A DNA stretch of 64,000 nt from Virgibacillus proomii. Lineage in GTDB: Bacteria > Bacillota > Bacilli > Bacillales > Amphibacillaceae. Of the stretch, positions 19,078 to 27,221 are shown piece by piece. The position numbers and the translations under genes were made by a program. How positions within the stretch are numbered: the stretch's first letter is position 1; each line of letters starts with the position of its first letter. Under the pieces are notes generated by a model that was not told where the DNA came from, did no database searches, and saw only the letters and a program-made list of their open reading frames with translations. Location: contig NZ_FUFN01000008.1 in assembly GCF_900162615.1 (NCBI RefSeq), positions 310,001 through 374,000 on the forward strand. Direction: 5' to 3'.

Positions 19078-19380
19078 TTAAGGATTTTTATCATAAAGAT
19101 TCTCATACCGGCTTCTTAATGATCGTTTTACTACTTTTCCACTTTGATTTTTCGGAAGTGTTTCTGTAAAGATAATGTTTTGGCACTTTGAACTTTGATA
19201 ATCGTTTCTAGCAAAAAGCTTCAACTTGAGATGTTGTTAGGTTAATTTTTTAGGAACAATGATTGCAGTAACTGCTTCAATCCAATAAGGATCAGGAATA
19301 CTGATTACAACTTCTTCTACTCCATCCAGCTGATAGATTACCTCTTCAATCTCTCTATTAACAATTTTAGTTTGGACATT
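19078..19380 (-). pseudogene. 3' remnant of an AMP-dependent acyl-CoA synthetase/ligase gene
   Basis: Minus-strand translation gives NREIEEVIYQLDGVEEVVIS, then IPDPYWIEAVTAIIVPKKLT, a stop and a frame change, then LPKNQSGKVVKRSLRSRYEN to the stop at 19078. These are the C-terminal motifs of acyl-CoA ligases (VENVI-type start, IPDPYWGEAV, LPKNxSGKVLKR with the catalytic Lys). The large N-terminal adenylation domain is absent and there are at least one internal stop and one frameshift, so this is a decayed fragment. Confidence 0.8.
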
Positions 19381-19595
19381 TAAAGCGGGTTACCAGCTGA
19401 ACCCAGTTTTCGCAGTTGATCTTGAGCTGTAAAAAAGAATTTCATATTACTTCACATCAACATGGTTAGTACTACGAAGACAGTATGATTCGCTTTTCTT
19501 TACCGTACTAACCAAAACACAAAAGACGAAAAGCATATTGTAACAAAGCCACCTGCTCTGTCTTCGCTAACCATGCCTTACTAAAAATCTAGCTT

Positions 19596-20210
19596 TTAGA
19601 ACAAACACATTCGTTTACGCTGACGCTTCTGTCTTTTCTTTGGAGCAATATACCCGTGCTGATAAATCTTTCCACTTTGTAAATGACATGCGCTTAGCAA
19701 CCCCTCCAAAGTACCAGGTTCGCTGACATTCAATGCTTTGATGAAAATCTTGGCAGCCACTCTGGCATCCTCTAAGGCATGGTGGTGAGCAAAGTGGATT
19801 CGATGATAGTTTGCCAATGTATTTAATTTATAATTATGTAATTTAGGCCACATTTGTTTAGAAATAGCAACGGTACACAAATAATCCAGTTCCGGATAAG
19901 GCAGGTGAAAATAATCCAATGTATGCCTCATTACACTCATATCGAAACTTGCATTGTGGGCAATAACCGTTCCTTTAGATAAATATTGATAAAGCTTTGG
20001 CCAAAGTTCCGCAAATGTAGGAGCATTCTCTACCTGCTTAGGTGTAATTCCATGTATATTTATATTCATCGAGCGAAATTCAGCAAGTGGATTTATCAAA
20101 CTATAATATTCATCAATAATATCCGTTTCGTTAGCTACAACAATACCTACTGCACAGGGACTAGATCGTTTTTCGTTAGCTGTTTCAAAATCAATCGACA
20201 CAAAATTCAT
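19596..20210 (-). CDS. DEDDh-type 3'-5' exonuclease (DnaQ/PolC epsilon-like)
   Basis: The 204-residue product has exonuclease motif I SIDFETAN (D7, E9), motif II HNASFDMSVM and motif III HHALEDARVAA with the DEDDh histidine and aspartate, so the metal-binding set is complete. The last 45 residues (EGLLSACHLQSG..KKRQKRQRKRMC) form a basic tail that could bind nucleic acid. It lies 32 bases downstream of the HEPN-CBS gene on the same strand, probably co-transcribed. It could act in DNA repair or RNA processing; which is unknown. Confidence 0.85.
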   Translation of the reverse strand: MNFVSIDFETANEKRSSPCAVGIVVANETDIIDEYYSLINPLAEFRSMNINIHGITPKQVENAPTFAELWPKLYQYLSKGTVIAHNASFDMSVMRHTLDYFHLPYPELDYLCTVAISKQMWPKLHNYKLNTLANYHRIHFAHHHALEDARVAAKIFIKALNVSEPGTLEGLLSACHLQSGKIYQHGYIAPKKRQKRQRKRMCLF

Positions 20211-20242
20211 CTTTTATCCGCTTCTTTCGTTAAATCTAGTTT

Positions 20243-20941
20243 TTAAGATATTTCAAGAATATCCCATGCTGTAATAATTCCAAGTAGTCTTTCTGAAGGA
20301 TTCCCATGTTTCGTTATCAGTAATGCTTCTAATCGCCTTCCTTTACTTGTGTGCTCTTTAAATAAATCTACAGCTTCATATATTGCTGTATCCTCAGCTA
20401 TAAAACGGGAATTTTCCTCGTTTTCAAATGGCAGAACATCTTTGATTTGATAGCTGCTTTTGAGCTGTTCTTCGCGTTGCTCCATACTTGCAAGCCAGTT
20501 TGTAATACCTTTTTGCGTTAATAATCCTTGATAAGTTTTTCCCTCATAAATTGGAAATTTAGATAGCTTTTTCTCGTGAATTACTTTTAATGGCTTGCTT
20601 AATTCATCCGTATTTTGAAAACAGTAGACATACTTTTGAAAGGTAGGGATAACATACTTTGGTGCACTTAGTTCCTTTTCTATCGTTTCGATTTTTTCAA
20701 CTATTTCATCATGTGGTTCCGCTATTGCATATGTCATATCAATCTTATTATGAACAATTGCATTTCGCAGTTCCGCAAATTCCAACAGATCATCACTGTA
20801 TTGCTTGATTAATGCATTGGAGTTTTTTAGAATCTTAACTGCTTTAGAAAAGCTTGCATCTTTTTTGTTGATGAGCAAATCTCTCAGCATTTTCTCAATG
20901 CGGTTAAACGAAGTTAAAAATCGGTCTGAGTTTTTGTACAT
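20243..20941 (-). CDS. HEPN-like plus CBS domain protein
   Basis: A 232-residue protein. The N-terminal 100 residues are helical and contain ELRNAIVHNK, with R59 and H64 forming the R-x4-H pattern (polar N after R) typical of HEPN RNase-type domains. Residues 100-232 look like a CBS pair: GKTYQGLLTQKGITNWL, FIAEDTAIYEAVDLF, and LLGIITAWDILEIS. CBS pairs usually bind adenosine nucleotides. The fusion suggests nucleotide-gated RNA binding or cleavage (inference). It is followed at once by the DEDDh exonuclease gene. R1 ends 40 bases before the start codon. The CBS call is firm, the HEPN call is motif-based. Confidence 0.65.
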   Translation of the reverse strand: MYKNSDRFLTSFNRIEKMLRDLLINKKDASFSKAVKILKNSNALIKQYSDDLLEFAELRNAIVHNKIDMTYAIAEPHDEIVEKIETIEKELSAPKYVIPTFQKYVYCFQNTDELSKPLKVIHEKKLSKFPIYEGKTYQGLLTQKGITNWLASMEQREEQLKSSYQIKDVLPFENEENSRFIAEDTAIYEAVDLFKEHTSKGRRLEALLITKHGNPSERLLGIITAWDILEIS

Positions 20942-20980
20942 ATTCCCGTGCTCCCTACCTTACATTTTCTTTTTGTTATA

Positions 20981-21128
20981 AAGTGAAACGGGGTTTTGTT
21001 TCATCCCCCACTCATGGTTAGTACCGCAAGGGTATGACCTAAAGGCCCTTGAACCAATCGGACATTTGACTTTCAGTTATTCCCCACCTAAACTTCTTCG
21101 ATCCCTCTTACTCCCAGTTAGATGTGGG
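20981..21128 (+). repeat. R1 repeat, divergent copy upstream of the HEPN-CBS gene
   Basis: The left end AAGTGAAAC follows GTTATA, and the right end TGTGGG precedes ATA. The middle hairpin (CAAGGG/CCCTTG) is perfect. Hairpin 1 has been replaced by GGGG/CCCC sequence and the distal stem has decayed. It is antisense to the gene starting at 20941. Confidence 0.7.
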
Positions 21129-21214
21129 ATAAAACTAAACCATTCTATGTTCCATTTTATACATTTTATGTAAAGATTAAAAGTGTTCGGCATTCATTAC
21201 TAACCAATCTCAAT

Positions 21215-21973
21215 TCAGAAAATAAAGTCCCCTTTTGCAAGTGTTCGAATCTTATGAATCATCACTTGCTCTTCGCAGTCGATCTTTTCATCTGCAAAAT
21301 ATGCTAATTCTTTATGATTACCAATCATTACCGAGTGAGCCGCATGCTTAAACATGGAGATATCATTTGCGTCATTACCAAATGCAATGTAATTGTTTTT
21401 CGCGATTCCTAGCTTTTTTAACGCACTCCATTTATTAATCCCTCTTGGGCTTATATCAATTGTTTGCTCATTATGATGCTTATGAATCGTTACATCCAGC
21501 ACTTCTAATTCCTTTAATAGAACTGTGTAATCATTCATTGTAACAATCAATATTTTCACTACTTGCGTTAATTGATTGACTGTCAAATTTTTTGCCAAGT
21601 TCCCACGATCTATATTTTTAACGATTGGATGATCATCGGGGCCAGTATAAGCATAATCCCAATCACTATCGATAAGAAATGTTGCTTGATGTTTGTGAAT
21701 CAATTTTAAAATAATACCCAGCTGCTCATTTGTAAACGTATGTGCATGGACTAATTTCCTATTTTTATAAATGAGCGAACCATTTCCTCCAATTAACGTA
21801 TACGTATGGAACCGTTTATGTAAAACAGGAAGCATATCTCTTATTGGTCTAGCAGATGCAAAAATCACATCCTGCTCTAAAGCATGTAGGCAATTAAGAA
21901 TGTTGCTGGACACTGGATTGCCTTGAAAGCAAATAGTTCCATCAAGGTCAAAGACAAAGTTCATGTTTTTCAT
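21215..21973 (-). CDS. HAD-superfamily phosphatase, Cof/IIB type
   Basis: A 252-residue hydrolase with motif I VFDLDGTI, motif II FASARP, and motifs III/IV in ISPRGINKWSALKKL and AFGNDANDISMFKHA. The GND.ND.SM block and the mid-protein cap place it in the Cof-type IIB group that dephosphorylates sugar phosphates or flavin/pyridoxal phosphates. No neighbour indicates the substrate. Confidence 0.85.
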   Translation of the reverse strand: MKNMNFVFDLDGTICFQGNPVSSNILNCLHALEQDVIFASARPIRDMLPVLHKRFHTYTLIGGNGSLIYKNRKLVHAHTFTNEQLGIILKLIHKHQATFLIDSDWDYAYTGPDDHPIVKNIDRGNLAKNLTVNQLTQVVKILIVTMNDYTVLLKELEVLDVTIHKHHNEQTIDISPRGINKWSALKKLGIAKNNYIAFGNDANDISMFKHAAHSVMIGNHKELAYFADEKIDCEEQVMIHKIRTLAKGDFIF

Positions 21974-22389
21974 CCCTTTGATAATTTATTCGTATCATAA
22001 TTTTAAATGTTTATGATTAAGATTAATGCGAAAATATAGCTATTTACTTTCAACTTAACTTGTTAAAACAGGCGCTTTTCACCAACATTTTTCTTAATTG
22101 TACAAAGACCTTGTGTACAAGAAGTCTCTAAATATAGCCTTTCATTCGATTAACGTTTAAACTATTGTATAGCGAAACGCCAGGTAGAGCAAACCTTCCC
22201 CAGGGTAGCATCGTGTACAGAAACGTGTTTTTCACTTATGAGGACAGAATATGCTACGACAGCGACACATCGAGGTTTTTCAAGGATAAAAAAACATAAA
22301 AGTGTAGATGTTGACTTATTCTAAGAAGATCGAAGTTAGCTTGGAGACTTCGCTTAGGATTAGAAAGCTATCGTTTTTCTTATACGATA

Positions 22390-22532
22390 AAGTGAAACTT
22401 CATTCCGTGGAATGCTTTTTACACGGAATGTTAGTTGAACCAATCGGACATTTAGGTGCCGTTTTTTCCACTTTGACCCCTTGCACGAACTCAGGTCTTG
22501 AAGTGGGAAACTTACGGCACCTTACATGCGGG
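22390..22532 (+). repeat. R1 repeat, short form (tandem unit 1)
   Basis: A 143-bp copy without the middle hairpin. Hairpin 1 is CATTCCGTG/CACGGAATG; the distal stem AGGTGCCGT/ACGGCACCT is intact, with CCACTT/AAGTGG inside. It joins unit 2 through GGG-ATA-AAGTG. Confidence 0.88.
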
Positions 22533-22535
22533 ATA

Positions 22536-22704
22536 AAGTGAAACTTCATTCCGTGGAATGCTTTTTACACGGAATGTTAGTACCACAAGGTTATGACCTA
22601 AAGGCCCTTGAACCAATCGGGCATTTAGGTGCCGTTTTTCTTTTATGTTCACAATGCATAATAGATTTTAGAATTGAGGAAAGTACGGCACCTTACATGC
22701 GGGA
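22536..22704 (+). repeat. R1 repeat, long form (tandem unit 2)
   Basis: Hairpin 1 and the middle hairpin are present. The apical part of the distal hairpin is replaced by unrelated AT-rich sequence, yet AGGTGCCGT and ACGGCACCT at its base are retained. Confidence 0.85.
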
Positions 22705-22935
22705 TAAATCCTAAAGTTTTACACTTTCCTATAGTATAAAAAAGCTACTTCCTAAAAGAATCAAACTATAAAATAGAATTACTTCAAAATTGAAATCAAA
22801 GTACAAATGTCTTGTCAGCCTCGACAAGCACTAAAACTCAACAAAAACGCTTAATTCTGCCAATCATCCTTAAAATATTGTACTAGCTTCCTAAATCATA
22901 AAAAATGTTTACATCGTAAAAAATCACAAAATTTA

Positions 22936-22963
22936 TTGACAATATTTAAAGTTCTGCTATGCT
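22936..22963 (+). promoter_or_regulatory. Promoter of the class V aminotransferase gene
   Basis: TTGACA (22936-22941) and TATGCT (22958-22963) with a 16-base spacer. The promoter covers the first possible codons of the open frame, which supports the downstream start at 23029. Confidence 0.7.
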
Positions 22964-23028
22964 GTAAACTATTATTCAGAAAAAAATACACGATGAAACG
23001 AAAAGGAAGAAAGGAGAACCTTAAACCG

Positions 23029-24189
23029 ATGTTACCTGATCAACATATACTTAGAATTCCAGGTCCAACACCAATCCCTCCTAGCGTCACACATGCAATG
23101 GCGCAACCGATGATTGGTCATCGCGGGCAAGAAATGAAAGAATTATTACAAACGGTTAAAGAAAAACTAAAACCAATCTTTGGTACGAAGGAAGATATTT
23201 TAATTTATACAGCTAGTGGAACTGCAGCGCTTGAGACAGCCGTAGTAAATGCTGTCCAACCTGGTGAAGAAGTGGTAATTATTGTAACTGGCGCCTTTGG
23301 AGACCGGTTTACAAAAATTTGTGATGAATATCACATTAAAGTTCATAAATACGACGTAACATGGGGTGAAGCTGCTGATCAAGATCGTTTAGCTGAACTA
23401 TTAAAAGCACATCCAAATGTAAAGGCTGTATTTGCGACTTTTTGTGAAACTTCTACTGCTGTCTTAAATCCTGTAAAGGAACTAGCAGAGATTGTTCACC
23501 GCGAGTCCAATGCATTATTCATTGTTGATGGTGTTTCATGTGTCGGAGGAACGGAAACAAAAATGGATGAGTGGGGACTAGATATTGTTGTTACTGGATC
23601 ACAAAAAGCAATGATGCTGCCAGCGGGACTTGCATTTATTGCTGCAAGTGAACGTGCATGGAAAGTGATAGAACAAAATCCACATTCAAGATTCTATTTA
23701 GACATGCGAAAATATCGTGCCAAACTTAGAGAGGATTCTACGCCTTTCACCCCAGCTGTTTCTTTACTGCAAGGTTTGAAACAAGCTTTAGCATTAATGG
23801 AAGAAGAAGGATTAGCAGCCATTTATAAGCGTCATAACACAATGGCAGCTATGACAAGAGCAGCATTTCATGCATTAAATATTCCTTTACTGACAAAGGA
23901 TGCCGATGCTTCCCCTACTGTAACAGCAGTAAAACCGAATGATTTCTCTTCAGAAGATTTGCGCAAAGTGCTTCGAACTAACTTTGGCTTAACTATTGCA
24001 GGGGGACAGCAACATTTAAAAGGGGCTATTTTCCGCATTGGGCATATGGGTTATTGTTCACCAGCAGATGTTTTGCAAACAATCAGTTTAATTGAATTGG
24101 GCTTACAACAAATCGGCAAAACAATTGAGCTCGGTACGGGTGTTAAAGCAGCTCAAGCTAATTATCTGGCTGAGTTAAGCTTGGTTTGA
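23029..24189 (+). CDS. Class V pyridoxal-phosphate aminotransferase (serine/alanine-glyoxylate type)
   Basis: The 386-residue product opens LRIPGPTPIPPSVTHAM and has the PLP lysine in GSQKAMMLPAG (K193), plus FIVDGVSCVGG with the cofactor-contacting Asp. The family includes serine-pyruvate, alanine-glyoxylate and ureidoglycine aminotransferases. It sits 785 bases upstream of serA in the same direction, which suggests a role in serine synthesis or degradation, perhaps replacing SerC (inference). ATG 23029 lies after AAAGGAG; upstream codons fall in the promoter. A loose hairpin (TTCCTTCCT/AGGAAGGAA, 24211-24252) may end transcription. Confidence 0.85.
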   Translation: MLPDQHILRIPGPTPIPPSVTHAMAQPMIGHRGQEMKELLQTVKEKLKPIFGTKEDILIYTASGTAALETAVVNAVQPGEEVVIIVTGAFGDRFTKICDEYHIKVHKYDVTWGEAADQDRLAELLKAHPNVKAVFATFCETSTAVLNPVKELAEIVHRESNALFIVDGVSCVGGTETKMDEWGLDIVVTGSQKAMMLPAGLAFIAASERAWKVIEQNPHSRFYLDMRKYRAKLREDSTPFTPAVSLLQGLKQALALMEEEGLAAIYKRHNTMAAMTRAAFHALNIPLLTKDADASPTVTAVKPNDFSSEDLRKVLRTNFGLTIAGGQQHLKGAIFRIGHMGYCSPADVLQTISLIELGLQQIGKTIELGTGVKAAQANYLAELSLV

Positions 24190-24404
24190 CTTTTTTAAAA
24201 TCACCATTAATTTCCTTCCTGTTCTGTCATACAAATTAAAAAATAGGAAGGAAACGAGTCAGCAGTATGGCTTTTTAGAAGCTCTAATAGTTAAACCTTT
24301 TTTGAAATTATTCATTCCTACTGACATAGGTTAATAGGTAACGAAAGCTTCCATATCACACTATTTTTTCCATCTAAGACATCGTTTAAGCTTTTGTTTT
24401 TATA

Positions 24405-24550
24405 AAGTGAAAACTCATTCAAAGAATGCGTACAGTTATCGCTATCGTAGTTTTTTGTTCTGTTGTCCCAACCAATTAGGCATTTAGATACGGTTCCCCA
24501 CTTCGTATAAACTATAACTCTTAAAGTGGGGCTTACGGGCATTTTAGATG
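24405..24550 (+). repeat. R1 repeat, decayed copy
   Basis: The left end AAGTGAAAACTCATTC follows TTTATA. The distal hairpin CCCCACTT/AAGTGGGG is conserved but the surrounding arms have drifted (TAGATACGGT and CTTACGGGCATTTTAG). Confidence 0.6.
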
Positions 24551-24616
24551 CAAATTAAAAAACTGAAACGCAAGCGCTCGATAGCGACGTACAACTTAAG
24601 ATCTCCTGACGAGATA

Positions 24617-24694
24617 CAGTGAAACTTCATTCCGTGGAATGTTTTTTTACACGGAATGTTAGATGAACCAATCGGGCATTTAGGTGCCGTTTTT
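24617..24694 (+). repeat. R1 repeat, 3'-truncated copy
   Basis: The left end follows GAGATA, hairpin 1 is CATTCCGTG/CACGGAATG, then ATGAACCAATCGGGCATTTA and GGTGCCG, after which R1 stops. The preceding bases include the opening block of the composite repeat (GTACAACTTAAGATCTCC). Confidence 0.7.
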
Positions 24695-24761
24695 CTCATT
24701 ATATTTGCATAATCATAGATATAAGAAAAATACAAATTCTTACATTTAAGATAAAAGAAAA

Positions 24762-24958
24762 AGGGCCCTGCAACTGGGGTATGCCGATGCCTGAGCGGCA
24801 AACCTACTTTTAGTCGACCTTCCGCCGATGCTGACTTTTGTAGGAAGAAGTTCGAAGTTTGCTAGTTGTTACTGAACGCTTAAACTAGACAAAGATACTT
24901 TTCAAAATAATTATCCACATGTAGGAACAAATATAGTTTCCTAAACGATAAAAAATAA
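24762..24958 (+). repeat. R4 repeat, copy upstream of serA
   Basis: About 195 bp beginning CTGCAACTGGGGTATGCCG, then CCTGAGCGGC, CTTTTAGTCGACCTTCC, later ATACTTTTCAAAATAATTATC and ATATAGTTTCCTAAAC. The same succession of blocks occurs at 29684-29865. The first 60 bases also occur inside the composite repeats at 39000 and 47880. Confidence 0.75.
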
Positions 24959-24974
24959 TCGAGGAGGAACGATA

Positions 24975-26561
24975 ATGACATTTAAAGTATTAATCGCAGA
25001 TCCTTTAAGTGATGATGGAATTGCTCCGTTAAAACAAGCAGATAAAATAACAGTTGATATTGGAACAGACTGGTCCAAAGAAGAACTCGATAAGCGTATT
25101 TCAGAGTATGATGCGCTATTAGTTCGTAGTCAAACTCAAGTGACACGTAATTTTATTACGAAAGCCAAAAACTTAAAAATCATTGGGCGTGCCGGTGTTG
25201 GTGTAGATAATATTGATTTAGAAGCTGCAACAGAACACGGTATTATTGTTGTAAACGCTCCAAATGGAAATACAAATTCAGCAGCAGAGCACACGGTAGC
25301 CATGATGATGGCTCTGTCTCGAAAAATACCCCAAGCTTATTTGTCACTAAAAAATAAACTATGGGATAGAAAAAAATATATTGGAACCGAGTTAAAAAAT
25401 AAAACGTTAGGAATTATCGGACTCGGAAGAATTGGTTCGGAAGTAGCGTATAGAGCCAGAGGACAACGTATGAACATTGTTGCATACGATCCATTTCTTA
25501 CTGAAGACCAAGCTAAGAAATTTGGGATTGAAATAGGCAGCTTGGAAGAAGTATTGAAAAAAGCCGATTTCATCACCATTCATACTCCATTGCTGAAAGA
25601 AACAAGACATCTGTTAAATAAAGAAGCGTTTGCCTTAATGAAAACCGGAGTCTATATCATTAACTGTGCACGTGGTGGAATCATTGATGAAGAAGCACTG
25701 TATGATGCTATTGAGGAAAAGAAAGTAGCTGGAGCCGCACTTGACGTCTTTGAAGAAGAACCATTTTTCGAAAATAAATTATTGAATTTACCAGAAGTCA
25801 TCGCTACACCACATTTAGGTGCAAGTACCGTAGAAGCTCAAGAAATTGTCGCTATTGACGTAAGTGAGGATGTCATTCGCTTTAAGAATGGGGATGCAGT
25901 GCGTAATCCTGTTAATTTACCATCTGTAACTAAAGAAGTATTAAGTGAAATTGAACCATACTTCCATTTGGCAGAAAAACTCGGTCAGTTTCTTATCCAT
26001 TTGGCTAAGGAACCCATTGAAGGAATCAATCTCTATTATTCTGGCGATGTCGCCAAGACTAAAATTGAACCAATTACTCGCAATGCAGTGAAAGGACTAT
26101 TAACCCGTCATCTCGGCGACCATGTTAATGATGTCAATGCGCTTTATTTAGCAGAAAAAAGAGGAATAACAATTCATGAAAATAAAACTTCTACCACTCA
26201 AGGGTTTACCAACTTAATTCGCGTCGAAGTAAGTACCAAATCAGACAAGCGAAGTGTTGCTGGCACATTACTTAACGGTTTAGGTCCACGGATTGTAAAA
26301 GTAGATGACTATAGTGTCGACGTTACACCAAAAGGTCATCTATTAGTTATTCACCATATCGACCAGCCCGGGGTCATCGGTAAAATGGGTAGTTTGCTTG
26401 CTACAATGCATATCAATATTGCAACAATGCAGGTGGATCGTGCAAAGGTTGGCGGTAATGCAATTATGGTTATGACTGTAGATCGCCACATTGAAAAGAA
26501 GGCGCTGGAAGCATTAGAAAAACTCGAAGAAATCCATGCTGCTATTGCCATCGATCTTTGA
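24975..26561 (+). CDS. serA: D-3-phosphoglycerate dehydrogenase
   Basis: Catalyses the first step of serine synthesis, oxidising 3-phosphoglycerate with NAD. The 528 residues form the long SerA type: catalytic domain with RAGVGVDNID, Rossmann motif GLGRIGSEV (about residues 148-156), NCARGGIIDEEAL, and HLGASTVEAQ with the catalytic His. An intervening ASB-like domain follows (about 320-450), then a C-terminal ACT domain (VIHHIDQPGVIGKMGSLLA), the usual site of serine feedback. The start follows GGAGGAAC. A perfect terminator lies at 26607. Confidence 0.96.
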   Translation: MTFKVLIADPLSDDGIAPLKQADKITVDIGTDWSKEELDKRISEYDALLVRSQTQVTRNFITKAKNLKIIGRAGVGVDNIDLEAATEHGIIVVNAPNGNTNSAAEHTVAMMMALSRKIPQAYLSLKNKLWDRKKYIGTELKNKTLGIIGLGRIGSEVAYRARGQRMNIVAYDPFLTEDQAKKFGIEIGSLEEVLKKADFITIHTPLLKETRHLLNKEAFALMKTGVYIINCARGGIIDEEALYDAIEEKKVAGAALDVFEEEPFFENKLLNLPEVIATPHLGASTVEAQEIVAIDVSEDVIRFKNGDAVRNPVNLPSVTKEVLSEIEPYFHLAEKLGQFLIHLAKEPIEGINLYYSGDVAKTKIEPITRNAVKGLLTRHLGDHVNDVNALYLAEKRGITIHENKTSTTQGFTNLIRVEVSTKSDKRSVAGTLLNGLGPRIVKVDDYSVDVTPKGHLLVIHHIDQPGVIGKMGSLLATMHINIATMQVDRAKVGGNAIMVMTVDRHIEKKALEALEKLEEIHAAIAIDL

Positions 26562-26606
26562 TTACGGAATAAAGAGGCTGGGACATAAGCAAATACGAAA
26601 CAGCAA

Positions 26607-26639
26607 AAACCGAACAATTCATTTATAATTGTTCGGTTT
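26607..26639 (+). terminator. serA terminator
   Basis: AAACCGAACAATT (26607-26619) pairs perfectly with AATTGTTCGGTTT (26627-26639), followed by a T-rich GTTTGTGTTT. Confidence 0.85.
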
Positions 26640-26677
26640 GTTTGTGTTTAGAAAGCCATAGTTTTTCTTATACGATA

Positions 26678-26857
26678 AAGTGAAACTTCATTCAGTAGGA
26701 GTTTTCTTCCATCTCCTACTGAACGTTAGTACCTCAGGGGGTATGACCTAAAGGCCCTTAAACGAATCGGGCATTTAGGTGCCGTTTTCTCCCACTTAGA
26801 CCTTTTGTATCAACTCAAGATTTTGAAGTGGGAGTCTTACGGCACCTTACATGCGGG
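26678..26857 (+). repeat. R1 repeat, long form inside R2
   Basis: A 180-bp copy with hairpin 1 of the second version (TTCAGTAGGAG/CTCCTACTGAA). The middle hairpin is slightly altered (CAGGGGG/CCCTTA), and the distal stem has CCCACTT/AAGTGGG inside AGGTGCCGT/ACGGCACCT. Nearly identical to the copy at 60759. It is flanked by ATA and then R2 sequence on both sides. Confidence 0.88.
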
Positions 26858-27139
26858 ATAAAGCCTAAAATTTTATACTTTACTATAGTACAAGGACGAT
26901 TTATGGTTCGTTTTTTAATCAGCTGTTTTCGTTTTGTCCCAGTCTCCTTATTTTTCCATTCCTTCTAACGAATAGTTTATCTAATTCTCCCATCCCCGTA
27001 TCCCTCTTCTGTCACTCCAACTCAAGTCAATCTGTAATTCTTCTAACCTTTTTCTTTAACACAATAACAAGATGATCCCCTATCTCTTTTAAACGTTAGA
27101 TTTTGTAATTCTCTTCCCCCTCTAGCCAACTATAATATA

Positions 27140-27168
27140 TTGACAATTTTATCATTTCTAATTAAAAT
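27140..27168 (+). promoter_or_regulatory. Promoter of the NhaC-family gene
   Basis: TTGACA (27140-27145), a 17-base spacer and TAAAAT (27163-27168), 54 bases before the start codon. Confidence 0.65.
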
Positions 27169-27221
27169 TAATTTTATTATTTTGTTGAAAATTACAATTA
27201 CGGAAGGAGCTGCTTTTTTAA

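Larger units (their letters stand above)
22359..22743 (+). repeat. R2 fragment interrupted by two head-to-tail R1 copies
   Basis: The left part ATTAGAAAGCTATCG..TATACGATA and right part ATAAATCCTAAAGTTTTACAC..CTATAGTAT are R2; its first hairpin is missing. Between them are two R1 units sharing one ATA. The remainder of the gap (21974-22935) has an R5-like stretch near 22240-22290 (CGACAGCGACACATCG) and no gene. Confidence 0.8.
26568..26953. repeat. Long inverted repeat with GAGGCTGGGACA ends enclosing R2 and R1
   Basis: AATAAAGAGGCTGGGACA at the left (26568-) and its imperfect complement TGTCCCAGTCTCCTTATT at the right (26936-26953) form the ends, with further pairing of ACGAAA.CAGC. Inside are the serA terminator, R2 split at 26675, and R1. 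The ends resemble the interspersed GGCTGGGACA repeats known from several Firmicutes (recalled, not checked). Confidence 0.6.

Noticed and set aside
22308..22714. Two short plus-strand frames within the tandem R1 copies
   Set aside because: They translate repeat sequence (KVKLHSVECFLHGML in both) and recur only because R1 recurs; R1 copies differ in length and frame, so there is no conserved protein.
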